From positions 1 through 59,133 of the forward strand of contig CABQIW010000006.1 in NCBI GenBank assembly GCA_902464295.1: a stretch of 59,133 nt of DNA, written 5' to 3'. Made by a program: the position numbers and the translations under genes. Below, piece by piece: positions 16,801 through 23,499 of the stretch (position 1 is its first letter; each line of letters opens with the position of its first letter). Source of the stretch: an uncultured Eggerthella sp. (GTDB lineage: Bacteria > Actinomycetota > Coriobacteriia > Coriobacteriales > Eggerthellaceae). Under the pieces are notes generated by a model that saw only the letters and a list, made by a program, of their open reading frames with translations, was not told where the DNA came from and searched no databases.

Positions 16801-17492
16801 TCGATGTCGATTATGGCGAACCGAACTCCAACGATCGAGGTTGGAATGGCGGCGCGTTCTCGTTGCAGAGCTTACGTAATCACGTTTCTGGTACTGCTCA
16901 AGGTCAGGATGTGGAAGCCGACGATGATTTTGTAGACGAGGAAACAAGCACAGAAAATCAGCGCCCCTTGAAGCGTTCAGTGCCTAAAGATGTGAAGATC
17001 ACCGAAGAGATCAATAATGAAATGCGTCTGCTGCGCGATTTCCGTCATCCTGATATCGATACAGAAGTATGGTTCGTCGCACTTGGCGCTGAAGAAGCGC
17101 TCAATTCGGGCATGACGGCGTTTCTCGAGGAACATCGAGAAGAGCTCAAGGGTGCCATTATCGTGAATCTTGAGGGTGTTGGTGCTGGTCAGTTCTCCTT
17201 TATTGATGAAGAAGGCCAATATCGTCCCAATAAGGTCTCATCGCGTATCAAGCGTGTTTTGCGTCAAGCAAGCGAAAAGAGTGGAGTTGCGTTCGCTACG
17301 AATAAGCTACTTAGCCGCAATACGTCTGCTCATATTGCCGCTCAGCATGGCTTGCAGGCAGTCACACTCGCAGGAATGACTGGCAACCAGACAGCATTTT
17401 ACGGCAGTATCGATGATGTGCTTGAGAACATCAAACCAAACGTGCTCGAAGAAAATTCAAAATTTGTATTGGAACTTCTCAAAAGCATGTAA
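13830..17492 (+). CDS. Giant membrane M28-type peptidase split by a long disordered insertion
   Basis: A 1220-residue protein. Residues 1-60 match the M28 aminopeptidase N-terminus (HLSQEIGPRPAGTEEEQQAA). Two TM segments follow (about 65-105), then the metal site THYDSA (H139, D141), two more TM segments (about 155-212) and the bridging Asp motif NNDASGVAVLLDVAR (D226). The next expected element, the catalytic GAEE, appears only at residues 1086-1089 after some 830 residues of acidic, Ala/Glu/Ser-rich low-complexity sequence; the domain then finishes with VNLEGVGAG and SAHIAAQHGLQAV. Helix counting puts the catalytic parts in the cytoplasm. TTG 13809 is in frame, but ATG 13830 has GAGAGGG ahead. 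Metal ligands appear retained; activity unproven. Confidence 0.8.
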   Translation: MTDMMDDIAHLSQEIGPRPAGTEEEQQAALYIADELQKSAGFSTIVEDVSCASNGNTVRAICFGLAFVCALLPIVFPVLSIPGFIIGFLAAALFACEVFGKPILSRFLRSGVSQNVVAKYNPLSITNTNKRRKIILVTHYDSARVATEYQGIIGRYLPIIHNVCAITLVVAPLVLLIKAVFFASEAGGFAIVLLVLQIICVVILALPLASIIKTRFSAYNDAANNDASGVAVLLDVARTVGNGLVSKEEMEERAREAGVEVHGEDAAYEAGVVPDGVEVTYQARESRMTPEESLAAAKAAIAALTGKPVADKVPLSDISSKLVQHGGLEDTAEEAAAAAVHFAVEEEDPLRYKPSNMKSAVSASTPASSEKATTAPSQIASEQNTEQPAETQESFVRESVEALQPGATGMGSSYQKQVPSWARAAQEKAHANKPDLAREANVSRSRFADAPAAHMADAARQRNAGPTIAERLAEQNAVAATAAEAGAVQEEPVYQEPESELAKRVAALRQEIDGAAAPLLKRSPHEAEEGVAPAEETIVREQEVIAEKPTPAVSVASRATEGEKLEDNFEEVDEAFISEEPVIIPVMEEDAPAPVSRKSSVKRKTASHRAHTKRNGIGGFLNRASDMVSSAASKVTHRHEDESEIDQPVDEYYDEVEVDGRTIAMSPIDVEQFNEEEVFSAAEEGSSNQVSLQETTISPAVFDEDAIYAEESIDSTQAEIDYETAPVSPIMGMEDMGTASTSVAQESDDASQSDRHVIVLPDVVAPVGGSIESAKQRAPMAADDEKTMPQPALLSNMLPRIGADQPQRQTETQASEQRTLFKTPGLELPDFNTSDFERITVPPIDVVGSDTATSSSNETLGTTLTDLYVDEDAFAPSSGSAGNTGTFADVGTELSEEYVTEDDYIDDADDSVYEEGYTQTGAFAGPDYVEMPKSRVGRIFGRFGKKKKSQDEQSVREWVDVDASYEAQSVGRERGSWESFRSDDDLDAEFIDVDYGEPNSNDRGWNGGAFSLQSLRNHVSGTAQGQDVEADDDFVDEETSTENQRPLKRSVPKDVKITEEINNEMRLLRDFRHPDIDTEVWFVALGAEEALNSGMTAFLEEHREELKGAIIVNLEGVGAGQFSFIDEEGQYRPNKVSSRIKRVLRQASEKSGVAFATNKLLSRNTSAHIAAQHGLQAVTLAGMTGNQTAFYGSIDDVLENIKPNVLEENSKFVLELLKSM

Positions 17493-17510
17493 CAAATGTC
17501 GAAATAACGC

Positions 17511-17538
17511 TTGTAATACCTGGTCATCACGCTACAAT
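17511..17538 (+). promoter_or_regulatory. Promoter of the small zinc-ribbon gene
   Basis: TTGTAA at 17511-17516, 16-base spacer, TACAAT at 17533-17538 in the context CGCTACAAT. The leader contains CGTTCC (17570) and GGAACG (17588), which can form a hairpin just before the ribosome binding site. Confidence 0.65.
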
Positions 17539-17606
17539 GGTTAAAGCAAATAAGTGATTGTGCTGCCTTCGTTCCGGGGGCAACATAGGAACGGAAAGAG
17601 GTTCTA

Positions 17607-17759
17607 ATGGCAGTAGTTGGATATTGCGTTAAGTGCAAAGCTAAGAAGGAAATGGTTAACCCGCAGGAAGGTGTTACCAAGAACAACCGCATCATCACCA
17701 AGGGTACTTGCCCCGATTGCGGCACCAAGATGTCTCTCATCGGCGGTCTCAAGAAATAA
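17607..17759 (+). CDS. Small DUF5679-like zinc-ribbon protein
   Basis: A 50-residue protein starting MAVVGYCVKCKAKKEM and containing CVKC (Cys 7 and 10) and CPDC (Cys 35 and 38), two CxxC knuckles 24 residues apart that should bind one zinc. The sequence matches my memory of the DUF5679 family found in actinobacteria and phages; no function is known to me. It has its own promoter and a strong terminator, so it is a single-gene unit, often a sign of high expression. Confidence 0.85.
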   Translation: MAVVGYCVKCKAKKEMVNPQEGVTKNNRIITKGTCPDCGTKMSLIGGLKK

Positions 17760-17785
17760 AGAGAACGCATTCTCATATCTTCTTC

Positions 17786-17811
17786 AAAGGCGACCTCGGT
17801 CGCCTTTTTTT
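17786..17811 (+). terminator. Terminator after the zinc-ribbon gene
   Basis: GGCGACC-TC-GGTCGCC at 17789-17804, preceded by AAA and followed by seven T. Confidence 0.92.
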
Positions 17812-17893
17812 GTTGCTGAGTTTTTGGATACAGCTTTGCAACAGAAAGCAGTGCACTTACAGGGGGCTAGAAGGGCTGAGCAGAGAGAAGTGC

Positions 17894-17899
17894 TACACT
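17894..17899 (+). promoter_or_regulatory. TACACT -10 element, possible leaderless promoter
   Basis: TGCTACACT ends eight bases before the ATG at 17908. No Shine-Dalgarno separates them. The same GCTACACT octamer precedes genes at 23498, 47536 and 52955. Confidence 0.5.
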
Positions 17900-17907
17900 T
17901 CTAATCT

Positions 17908-18870
17908 ATGGAGATCCTTGTACATAATGCCCTTCACGTGCTCGAACACTCTTTTGTCGAAACGATCTATCTCGTTCCGTTTCTTTTCCTTGCTTATTTA
18001 GCGATGGAATGGCTCGAGCACAAAACGGGAGAAAGAACGCAAAAAGCGATCGAACGCGCGGGAGCAGCAGGGCCTGTTGTTGGTTCGGTGCTTGGTGTTG
18101 TTCCCCAGTGCGGGTTTTCTGCGGTGGCAGCAACGCTTTACGCGGGGCGTGTTATCACGCTCGGAACGCTCTTCGCCGTTTTCCTTTCAACTTCTGATGA
18201 AATGCTTCCGATCTTTCTTGCCGAAGCAGTTCCTGCGGAAACCATCCTTTCCATCATGGGAACAAAGCTGGTCATCGGCATGATCATGGGTTTCATCGTC
18301 GATCTGGTCCTGCGACTAGCTCGTCGTGATAAGCAAGGCTTGCGAATCCATGAGTTGTGCCAACAGGATAACTGTGGTTGTAACGACGATTGCGCTACTT
18401 GCGAACAGGCTCCAGAGCGCGCCTATGAGCATCATGATGATGTGGAGCACACGCATGTGCATGGGTCTGGCTGGAAAGGAATCCTGAAAAGCGCCACAAA
18501 GCACACGTTGCAGGTAATGATCTTCATCTTCTTGATCGTTCTCGTTCTTAATGCGGTCATTGAAGGAGTAGGGGAAGATGCAATGGCTTCATTTGTCGAG
18601 GCCAATCCCAATTTCTCTGTTTTCGCTTCTGCTCTCGTTGGGCTTATCCCAAATTGCGCACCAAGCGTGATCATCGCTCAGCTCTACGTTGAAGGAATGC
18701 TCGGTGCTGGTGCGATGCTTTCTGGATTGCTCGTAAGTGCCGGTGTCGGCTTGCTCGTGTTGGTGCGCGCGAATCGTCACTGGAAGCAAAATCTTGCCAT
18801 CATTGTTGTGTTGTATGCAATTGGCGTAGCGTGGGGCCTGATCGTGAACGCGCTTGGAATCGTATTCTAG
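17908..18870 (+). CDS. ArsP_2-like putative metal/metalloid exporter
   Basis: A 320-residue membrane protein with about eight to ten hydrophobic segments in two related halves, each with a conserved pore-like motif: GVVPQCGFSAVAATLY near residues 65-80 and GLIPNCAPSVIIAQLY near 250-265. These fit the ArsP_2 group annotated as putative heavy-metal, manganese or arsenic exporters. The central cytoplasmic loop is Cys- and His-rich (CQQDNCGCNDDCATCEQ from residue 151, then HHDDVEHTHVH near 175), a likely metal-binding sensor or delivery loop. It has its own promoter and no neighbouring metal regulator. Substrate unknown. Confidence 0.8.
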   Translation: MEILVHNALHVLEHSFVETIYLVPFLFLAYLAMEWLEHKTGERTQKAIERAGAAGPVVGSVLGVVPQCGFSAVAATLYAGRVITLGTLFAVFLSTSDEMLPIFLAEAVPAETILSIMGTKLVIGMIMGFIVDLVLRLARRDKQGLRIHELCQQDNCGCNDDCATCEQAPERAYEHHDDVEHTHVHGSGWKGILKSATKHTLQVMIFIFLIVLVLNAVIEGVGEDAMASFVEANPNFSVFASALVGLIPNCAPSVIIAQLYVEGMLGAGAMLSGLLVSAGVGLLVLVRANRHWKQNLAIIVVLYAIGVAWGLIVNALGIVF

Positions 18871-18964
18871 TAAAGGTGACAAACTACCTTCTCAACGCTG
18901 CGCAGTTTTCATGCATGGAAATCCACCTCATCGGTTCGATTCCCTTTTTTCTGTAGAAATAAAA

Positions 18965-18989
18965 CAGCCAAGGAAGATTACCTTGGCTG
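18965..18989 (-). terminator. Terminator of tRNA-Gly
   Basis: CAGCCAAGG (18965-18973), seven-base loop, CCTTGGCTG (18981-18989). On the minus strand the stem is followed by TTTTATTT. The A/T runs on the other side could also end the + strand exporter transcript. Confidence 0.85.
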
Positions 18990-19000
18990 AAAATTTTTAA

Positions 19001-19075
19001 TGGAGCGGGCGACGGGAATCGAACCCGCGTCTTAGGCTTGGGAAGCCCGCATAATAGCCATTATACGACGCCCGC
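19001..19075 (-). tRNA. tRNA-Gly (CCC anticodon)
   Basis: The minus strand folds as a tRNA: acceptor GCGGGCG pairs with CGCCCGC, encoded CCA at the 3' end (TGG at 19001-19003), D-loop AATGGCTATT, anticodon loop TTCCCAA giving CCC for GGG codons, and T-arm GCGGG-TTCGATT-CCCGT. The outermost anticodon-stem pair looks like C-A, a minor oddity. It resembles other bacterial glycine tRNAs closely. Likely promoter TATAAT on the minus strand at 19086-19091. Confidence 0.93.
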
Positions 19076-19225
19076 ATTTGCATCAATTATACTGCTATCG
19101 CTGTCGTTTCCTGAAAGGTTTCAGGGGATTCTCATGAGCCACACCTTAAGCGGCAATCGCAAGAAGCACCTGTGCATTGGTCGATCTTCATTGTTCGCTC
19201 GAAAAGCAGAAAAGACTAGAGAACC

Positions 19226-19777
19226 CTAAAACAGCATGCCAGAGGCAACTTCGTTGGCATCCTTTTCGCTCTTGAGCGCTTCAAGTAGCGCGCGTCCAAA
19301 CGGCAAAGCAGTGGCAGGGCCCGTTGCCGTGATCAGGTTCTTGTCGATGCATACATCAACATTAGGTTGATAAACTCCAGCAGGGAAATTTGTTTCGCAT
19401 CCTGGGTAGCAAACTGCTTTACGACCCTGCAGCAGATCGAGGTTTGCAAGAATGGTCGGACCAGCGCAGATCGAACCGACAAGCTTGTTCGCTTTCATGC
19501 GGTCGCGCAAACTTTCCGTAAGCTTGTCGCATTTACCGAGGTTTTCGACACCAACCGAACCGCCAGGTACAACAACCATCGTGAACAGATCAAGATCGAC
19601 ATCTTCAACAAGCGCATCGGCTACCATCTTGATGTCTTGCGCGCTCGTTACTTCGTTACGCCCCATTACTGAAACCAAGGTAACGTCTACGCCACCACGG
19701 CGCAGAACATCGACAGGGGCAACTACTTCTACTGGCTCAAAGCCATCTCCAAGCATGACTGCAACTGTTTCTGCCAT
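19226..19777 (-). CDS. DJ-1/PfpI family protein
   Basis: A 183-residue protein of the DJ-1/ThiJ/PfpI superfamily, closest in form to YajL and human DJ-1, which act in oxidative or carbonyl stress. The nucleophile elbow is GSICAGP with Cys104, the conserved Glu is in DGFEPVE (14-17), and VVVPGG is at 68-73. The length is normal and no residue appears lost. The start has GAAGGAG upstream. A 7-bp inverted repeat, CAGATGA/TCATCTG (19794-19824), lies immediately ahead of the ribosome binding site and may be an operator. Whether it is a deglycase, chaperone or hydratase cannot be told. Confidence 0.9.
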   Translation of the reverse strand: MAETVAVMLGDGFEPVEVVAPVDVLRRGGVDVTLVSVMGRNEVTSAQDIKMVADALVEDVDLDLFTMVVVPGGSVGVENLGKCDKLTESLRDRMKANKLVGSICAGPTILANLDLLQGRKAVCYPGCETNFPAGVYQPNVDVCIDKNLITATGPATALPFGRALLEALKSEKDANEVASGMLF

Positions 19778-19793
19778 AACGATCTCCTTCTCT

Positions 19794-19824
19794 CAGATGA
19801 AACTACACGATAATTTGTCATCTG
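19794..19824. repeat. Inverted repeat upstream of the DJ-1 gene
   Basis: CAGATGA at 19794-19800 and TCATCTG at 19818-19824, 17 bases apart, in the promoter/leader of the minus-strand DJ-1 gene. It could be a regulator site or an mRNA hairpin. Confidence 0.45.
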
Positions 19825-19994
19825 CTTTTCTCGTAGAACTCAAGCGCATTTGCGATACATACGCTAAAGCTCTTCGGGCTCTTCTTTGCAGGAGCACTTT
19901 CACCCTAGTCTTCTCAAAACAAGCAATCAAGCATGAGCACAGAGCTGAAAGCCTTATGTAAGTGTCTCGTTACCGCGCAAAAAAGAATCTATAT

Positions 19995-20023
19995 TTGACA
20001 ATCGTTGGATATCAAAGTAATAT
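19995..20023 (+). promoter_or_regulatory. Strong promoter of the ATP-grasp gene
   Basis: A perfect TTGACA at 19995-20000, 17-base spacer, TAATAT at 20018-20023. One copy of an operator-like palindrome lies in the spacer and a second lies 32 bases downstream. Confidence 0.8.
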
Positions 20024-20048
20024 CGAGAAAATTTAATTTGATGTCAAA
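20005..20048. repeat. Two operator-like palindromes flanking the transcription start
   Basis: TTGGATATCAAA at 20005-20016 and TTTGATGTCAAA at 20037-20048, both versions of TTTGA-NN-TCAAA and each followed by GTA. They are 32 bases apart, about three helical turns, one in the promoter spacer and one in the leader: the usual arrangement for a repressor that binds two sites. Confidence 0.55.
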
Positions 20049-20071
20049 GTATTTTTATCGAAAGGGACTTC

Positions 20072-21070
20072 ATGGCATCTGAAGAAGAGATGCAGCAAGA
20101 CAACGCCATTCAGCTGCACGAACATAATAGCGTGATGAAAGAGCCGCTCGTGATCGGTGTCCTGTTCGAATCTGATGAATGGTCGGATCATAAACTTAGC
20201 GCTGAGATCTCCCGTGCACTAAAAGACACGCTGCCAGGCATCGCGCACGACGTTCGAATGATCAACATGCAACAAGCAAATAGCGTTGATGCAGCGCTTG
20301 AGTGCGATGTGTTGGTAAGCCGCGTATTCGCGAGTGCGCTCAATCGTGGACATGAACAGGCGCTGCGCAACATGGATATGCTCATCCAAGCTATCGAGGA
20401 CACTTCGATCTTACTCATCAACGAACCTCGCGCCCACGCCTACGAGATCGACAAGTTCGCTTCTACCGCCGCGCTTCACGAAGCAGGCATCTCGACACCG
20501 CGCATCTATGGTAAAGGAACACCGCAAAAGCTCGCCGCCGAAGACGAAACCACGTTCTCTTATCCTTGCGTGATCAAGCCCGTTTGCAGCGGCCGTACGG
20601 TCGATACTGCGATCGTGCAAAACGAGCAGGAAGCACGCAACTTCCTCTCTCAAGCGCCTGAGCGCGAATTCATCGTTCAGCACTATATCGCGCCTGAACG
20701 TGGGTTTATCACGCGTGTTGAGATTATCGGAGGCAAGGTCGCCCTGGTGGTGAAGCGCGGGGTGGCTGATAACGGCCTTTCAGCCTACCGATTCGGCTCA
20801 ACCTATCAGCTCTATCCTGATATCTCGCCAGAAATCGTGAAAGATTGCGAAACAGCTGCTGCAGCGCTCGGTTTCACGTTCGGCAGCTTTGACGTGATCG
20901 AGTCCGAAGCAGGCAACTTTTTCATCGATGCTAATAGCGTTTCAAACGTATCTGAAGACAACACGGAAATGTTTGGACGCGACCTCATGAAGGAGCACGC
21001 AGAAGAGATCGCCCGTATCGTTGCCAGCCGGGTAGCGCCCTCCGAAGAAGAAACAGGTGAAACTCGTTGA
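20072..21070 (+). CDS. ATP-grasp family ligase of unknown substrate
   Basis: A 332-residue ATP-grasp protein, RimK/GshB-like in layout. A Rossmann-like N-terminal part ends with INEPRAHAYEIDKFASTAAL (the pre-grasp segment where RimK has N-x-x-x-x-x-x-x-x-DK), then CVIKPVCSGRTVDTAIVQ near residues 169-186, a FIVQHYIAP hinge near 205, and the metal-binding FIDANSVSNVSED near 289-301. Such enzymes join an acyl phosphate to an amine or thiol. The substrate cannot be inferred; there is no obvious pathway partner. It has a strong, probably repressed, promoter of its own. Confidence 0.8.
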   Translation: MASEEEMQQDNAIQLHEHNSVMKEPLVIGVLFESDEWSDHKLSAEISRALKDTLPGIAHDVRMINMQQANSVDAALECDVLVSRVFASALNRGHEQALRNMDMLIQAIEDTSILLINEPRAHAYEIDKFASTAALHEAGISTPRIYGKGTPQKLAAEDETTFSYPCVIKPVCSGRTVDTAIVQNEQEARNFLSQAPEREFIVQHYIAPERGFITRVEIIGGKVALVVKRGVADNGLSAYRFGSTYQLYPDISPEIVKDCETAAAALGFTFGSFDVIESEAGNFFIDANSVSNVSEDNTEMFGRDLMKEHAEEIARIVASRVAPSEEETGETR

Positions 21071-21145
21071 TCTTTTCCTGATCATCTGCAGCTGAATTCA
21101 TGGTCAGACACCGTTAAAAGAGCAGTCTTTCAGAAAGGAGCCAAG

Positions 21146-21832
21146 ATGCTTTCGATCGCAGAGGTATATGAATTATTCGATAAAGTAGGGTGCTGCAGCT
21201 TTGCTACGCTCGATGGAAAAGGCGGGGTGGATTCGCGCATCGCGCACTTCTTCGCGCATGACGAAAACGGACTCTATCTGCGCACCATGACAGGCAAGCC
21301 TTTCTATCGTCAGATGATCGAGGGCGGTAAGCTTTCCGTGTGTGGTGAAGTTACCGCTGCGCCTTGCGAATGGGATGAGGACAACATGCCTCACTTTCAA
21401 CCAGGATATATGGTGCGTGTGAGTGGCGATGTGCGCGAACTTTCAACCGAAGAAACGGATCAACTCATCAAAACGAATCCGCAATTTGCCGTTGCAGACT
21501 ACGACATCAAGAAGTATCCCGAAACTGTTGTGCTGGTTTTGCAGCGCGCATGGGGCGAACTTTACGACTATGACTTCAACATGGTGAATCGCGATCACAA
21601 GATACTTCGAGAACGTTTTTGCTGGGGCGGCGCCACGTTCATTGCACCAGGTTTTCACATCACCGACGATTGCACGGAATGTGGTCTATGCGAGGAAGCA
21701 TGCACGCATAAGGCTATCGTGCCAGGAAGTCCGTATCGCATTTTAGGGGAGCGCTGTGATGAGTGCGGCAACTGCCACTATGTATGCAAATTCGACGCGA
21801 TCGTGGAGAAGCAGGAAGAGGTTTCATGGTGA
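21146..21832 (+). CDS. Pyridoxamine-phosphate-oxidase-like flavoprotein with ferredoxin tail
   Basis: A 228-residue protein. Residues 1-145 form a split-barrel of the PNPOx/FMN-binding family (CCSFATLDGKGGVDSRIAHF, then LYLRTMTGKPFYRQM). The C-terminus adds two 4Fe-4S motifs: CTECGLCEEAC from residue 176 with a following CTHK-type context, and CDECGNCHYVC near 208. The union of a flavin pocket with a ferredoxin suggests an electron-transfer reductase in an anaerobe. ATG has AAAGGAG upstream. Its stop codon overlaps the ATGG of the marR-like gene, so the two are translated together. Confidence 0.82.
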   Translation: MLSIAEVYELFDKVGCCSFATLDGKGGVDSRIAHFFAHDENGLYLRTMTGKPFYRQMIEGGKLSVCGEVTAAPCEWDEDNMPHFQPGYMVRVSGDVRELSTEETDQLIKTNPQFAVADYDIKKYPETVVLVLQRAWGELYDYDFNMVNRDHKILRERFCWGGATFIAPGFHITDDCTECGLCEEACTHKAIVPGSPYRILGERCDECGNCHYVCKFDAIVEKQEEVSW

Positions 21833-22353
21833 ACTCAGCAACGATCAAGAGCCCTGCCAAACAAAAAGCATCAGAAGCAATTTCGGCAACGAACGCTGCA
21901 GAGGGTTCGTTCGTGAGCATGCTTTCTCAAACGCTCGCAGCAGCGAACACCTACCTTATTTCTCTTCTTTCTCAAGCGGGACTCAAGGACCTGGTTCCAT
22001 CGCATGGCGACATTTTGGTGGCGCTCTTCGCACAAGAGACAATTACGATGCAAGAACTCTCCGAAAAGATCCACCGCGACCCGTCAACGATAACCGCGCT
22101 CGTGAAGAAGCTCGTACTGGGCGGATACGTGCAAACTCAAAAGAGCGTTACCGATAAACGCCGTACGGAGGTGAGTCTTACCCCCAAAGGGAAGAGCCTT
22201 CGTTCGGCATTCGAAACAATCTCAACTACCTTGGTAAGCACTCAGATGCAAGGGGTCGATGCAGATGCCTTTGCGATAACGTGCGCCACACTCAACCAGA
22301 TCAGAGCTAATTTCATCGCGGCAAATCAAAAAGAGGACGCGAGCTCACAGTAG
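21826..22353 (+). CDS. MarR-family transcriptional regulator
   Basis: A 175-residue winged-helix regulator. The DNA-binding part has MQELSEKIHRDPSTITALVK (recognition helix) and a wing with SVTDKRRTEVSLTPKGKSL, classic MarR. ATG 21826 overlaps the end of the preceding flavin/Fe-S gene; the longer frame from 21763 has no support. MarR proteins usually control an adjacent gene in response to a small ligand or redox signal, so the flavoprotein or the following transporter are candidates. Three TTCAG repeats lie downstream of it (22360-22390), ahead of the ABC transporter. Confidence 0.9.
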   Translation: MVNSATIKSPAKQKASEAISATNAAEGSFVSMLSQTLAAANTYLISLLSQAGLKDLVPSHGDILVALFAQETITMQELSEKIHRDPSTITALVKKLVLGGYVQTQKSVTDKRRTEVSLTPKGKSLRSAFETISTTLVSTQMQGVDADAFAITCATLNQIRANFIAANQKEDASSQ

Positions 22354-22359
22354 CTTTTG

Positions 22360-22390
22360 TTCAGTAGATCACTTCAGATTCGATTCAGTA
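22360..22390. repeat. Three TTCAG direct repeats before the ABC transporter
   Basis: TTCAGTA at 22360, TTCAGAT at 22373 and TTCAGTA at 22384, about 11-13 bases apart, on one helical face. They could be activator or repressor half-sites for the adjacent MarR protein. Confidence 0.3.
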
Positions 22391-22425
22391 AACAGCGACA
22401 CAAATAACAAAGTGAAAGGAATCCT

Positions 22426-23298
22426 ATGAACGCTTCAACCGTAAAGACAAGAAAAGCCTGGCTCGCACTGCTCGCGATCGCCGCTGCCTTCGCACTCGCG
22501 CTGTGCATGCTCTCGGGCTGTTCTTCCGAAAAGGCAGATGATAAAACGAGCGATGCCGTGGGCGAAAACGGCAAACCGATCTTGACCGTGGCAATGGAGC
22601 TTGCCTATCCACCCTTCGAAACGAAGGATGAAGCGGGCGAAGCCGAGGGCCTCTCGGTCGATTTCATGCAGGACTTCGCTGACAAATATGGCTATGATCT
22701 CAAGATCGAGAATACCGCGTGGGATGGCCTGATTCCTTCGTTGCAGACCGATAAGGCAGACTGCGTTATCAGCTCCATGACCATCACCGATGAACGCAAA
22801 GAAGCAGTCGATTTCTCTGATCCCTATGCAATGGCCCAGCTTGCCATCTTGGCAAATGCGAATTCTGGCATTGAAGAAGCAAGCGACCTAAACCAGGCAG
22901 GCAAGAAGGTAGCGGTGAAGACGGGCTCAACGGGCGATGTGTGGGCAACGAAGAATCTGCCCAATGCTGATATCGTACGCTTGGCAGATGAGAGCGCGTG
23001 CGTAACCGAAGTGGTTCAGGGCAAAGCCGATGGCTTCCTCTACGACCAGCTCACGATTTATCGCAATAACCTTGCGAACCCCGATACCACCAAAGCGGTC
23101 TTCATTCCCTTCCAAGATCCTGAGGCATGGGGAATCGCAGTGAAGAAGGGTGACACCGAACTGCTCGATCAGTTGAACGAATTCATCGCTCAGTCGAAAG
23201 AAGATGGTGAATTCGATCGCTTGACCGAGAAGTATCTTGCTGAAGAGAAGAAGGCCTTCGATGAATATGACTTCAAGTGGTTCTTCGATTTCGAGTAA
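22426..23298 (+). CDS. Amino-acid ABC transporter substrate-binding lipoprotein
   Basis: A 290-residue family 3 solute-binding protein. The signal peptide ends in a lipobox LSGC with lipidated Cys32. The mature protein begins PILTVAMELAYPPFETKDE, the family 3 start, and contains GLSVDFMQDFADKYG and a VISSMTITDERKEAVDFSDPY segment typical of polar amino-acid binders (glutamine, cystine or arginine). It delivers ligand to the permease at 23498. No ATP-binding subunit is present nearby, so one must be shared or encoded elsewhere. Residues 39-45 read DKTSDAV, a partial match to the motif described in the findings, possibly by chance. Confidence 0.92.
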   Translation: MNASTVKTRKAWLALLAIAAAFALALCMLSGCSSEKADDKTSDAVGENGKPILTVAMELAYPPFETKDEAGEAEGLSVDFMQDFADKYGYDLKIENTAWDGLIPSLQTDKADCVISSMTITDERKEAVDFSDPYAMAQLAILANANSGIEEASDLNQAGKKVAVKTGSTGDVWATKNLPNADIVRLADESACVTEVVQGKADGFLYDQLTIYRNNLANPDTTKAVFIPFQDPEAWGIAVKKGDTELLDQLNEFIAQSKEDGEFDRLTEKYLAEEKKAFDEYDFKWFFDFE

Positions 23299-23451
23299 TC
23301 CGAACAATTCCGAGCAAAGGCAACACAGACACTGCAAGATCGCGGGTTGTTCGGTAGCGGGTTCAGTAACGGGGCGTGCAAGAAACTGCCATATGCGGCA
23401 ACATTGAAAACCGTGTTCTACGCCGCGCACGTAAATCCCCGATGAACCGCT

Positions 23452-23457
23452 ACACTT
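23452..23457 (+). promoter_or_regulatory. TACACT -10 element ahead of the permease
   Basis: In the context CCGCTACACT, as at three other genes in the window. Transcription from here would begin near 23464, a few bases before the hairpin that covers the permease start. Confidence 0.45.
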
Positions 23458-23469
23458 TTAAGTAGCTTG

Positions 23470-23499
23470 ATGCAGCTCCTACGCCTCTAGGAGCTGCAT
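23470..23499 (+). promoter_or_regulatory. Perfect 12-bp hairpin burying the permease RBS and start
   Basis: ATGCAGCTCCTA (23470-23481), loop CGCCTC, TAGGAGCTGCAT (23488-23499). The right arm contains the TAGGAG Shine-Dalgarno and the first two bases of the ATG at 23498. No T run follows, so it is not a terminator. As mRNA it should block translation unless opened. Confidence 0.75.

Larger units (their letters stand above)
18871..19225. other. Intergenic region holding tRNA-Gly and its terminator
   Basis: 355 bases between the exporter and the DJ-1 gene. It holds the minus-strand tRNA at 19001-19075, its terminator at 18965-18989, and a TATAAT (minus strand, 19086-19091) as the likely tRNA -10 element. 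I see no gene in 19092-19225. Confidence 0.7.
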
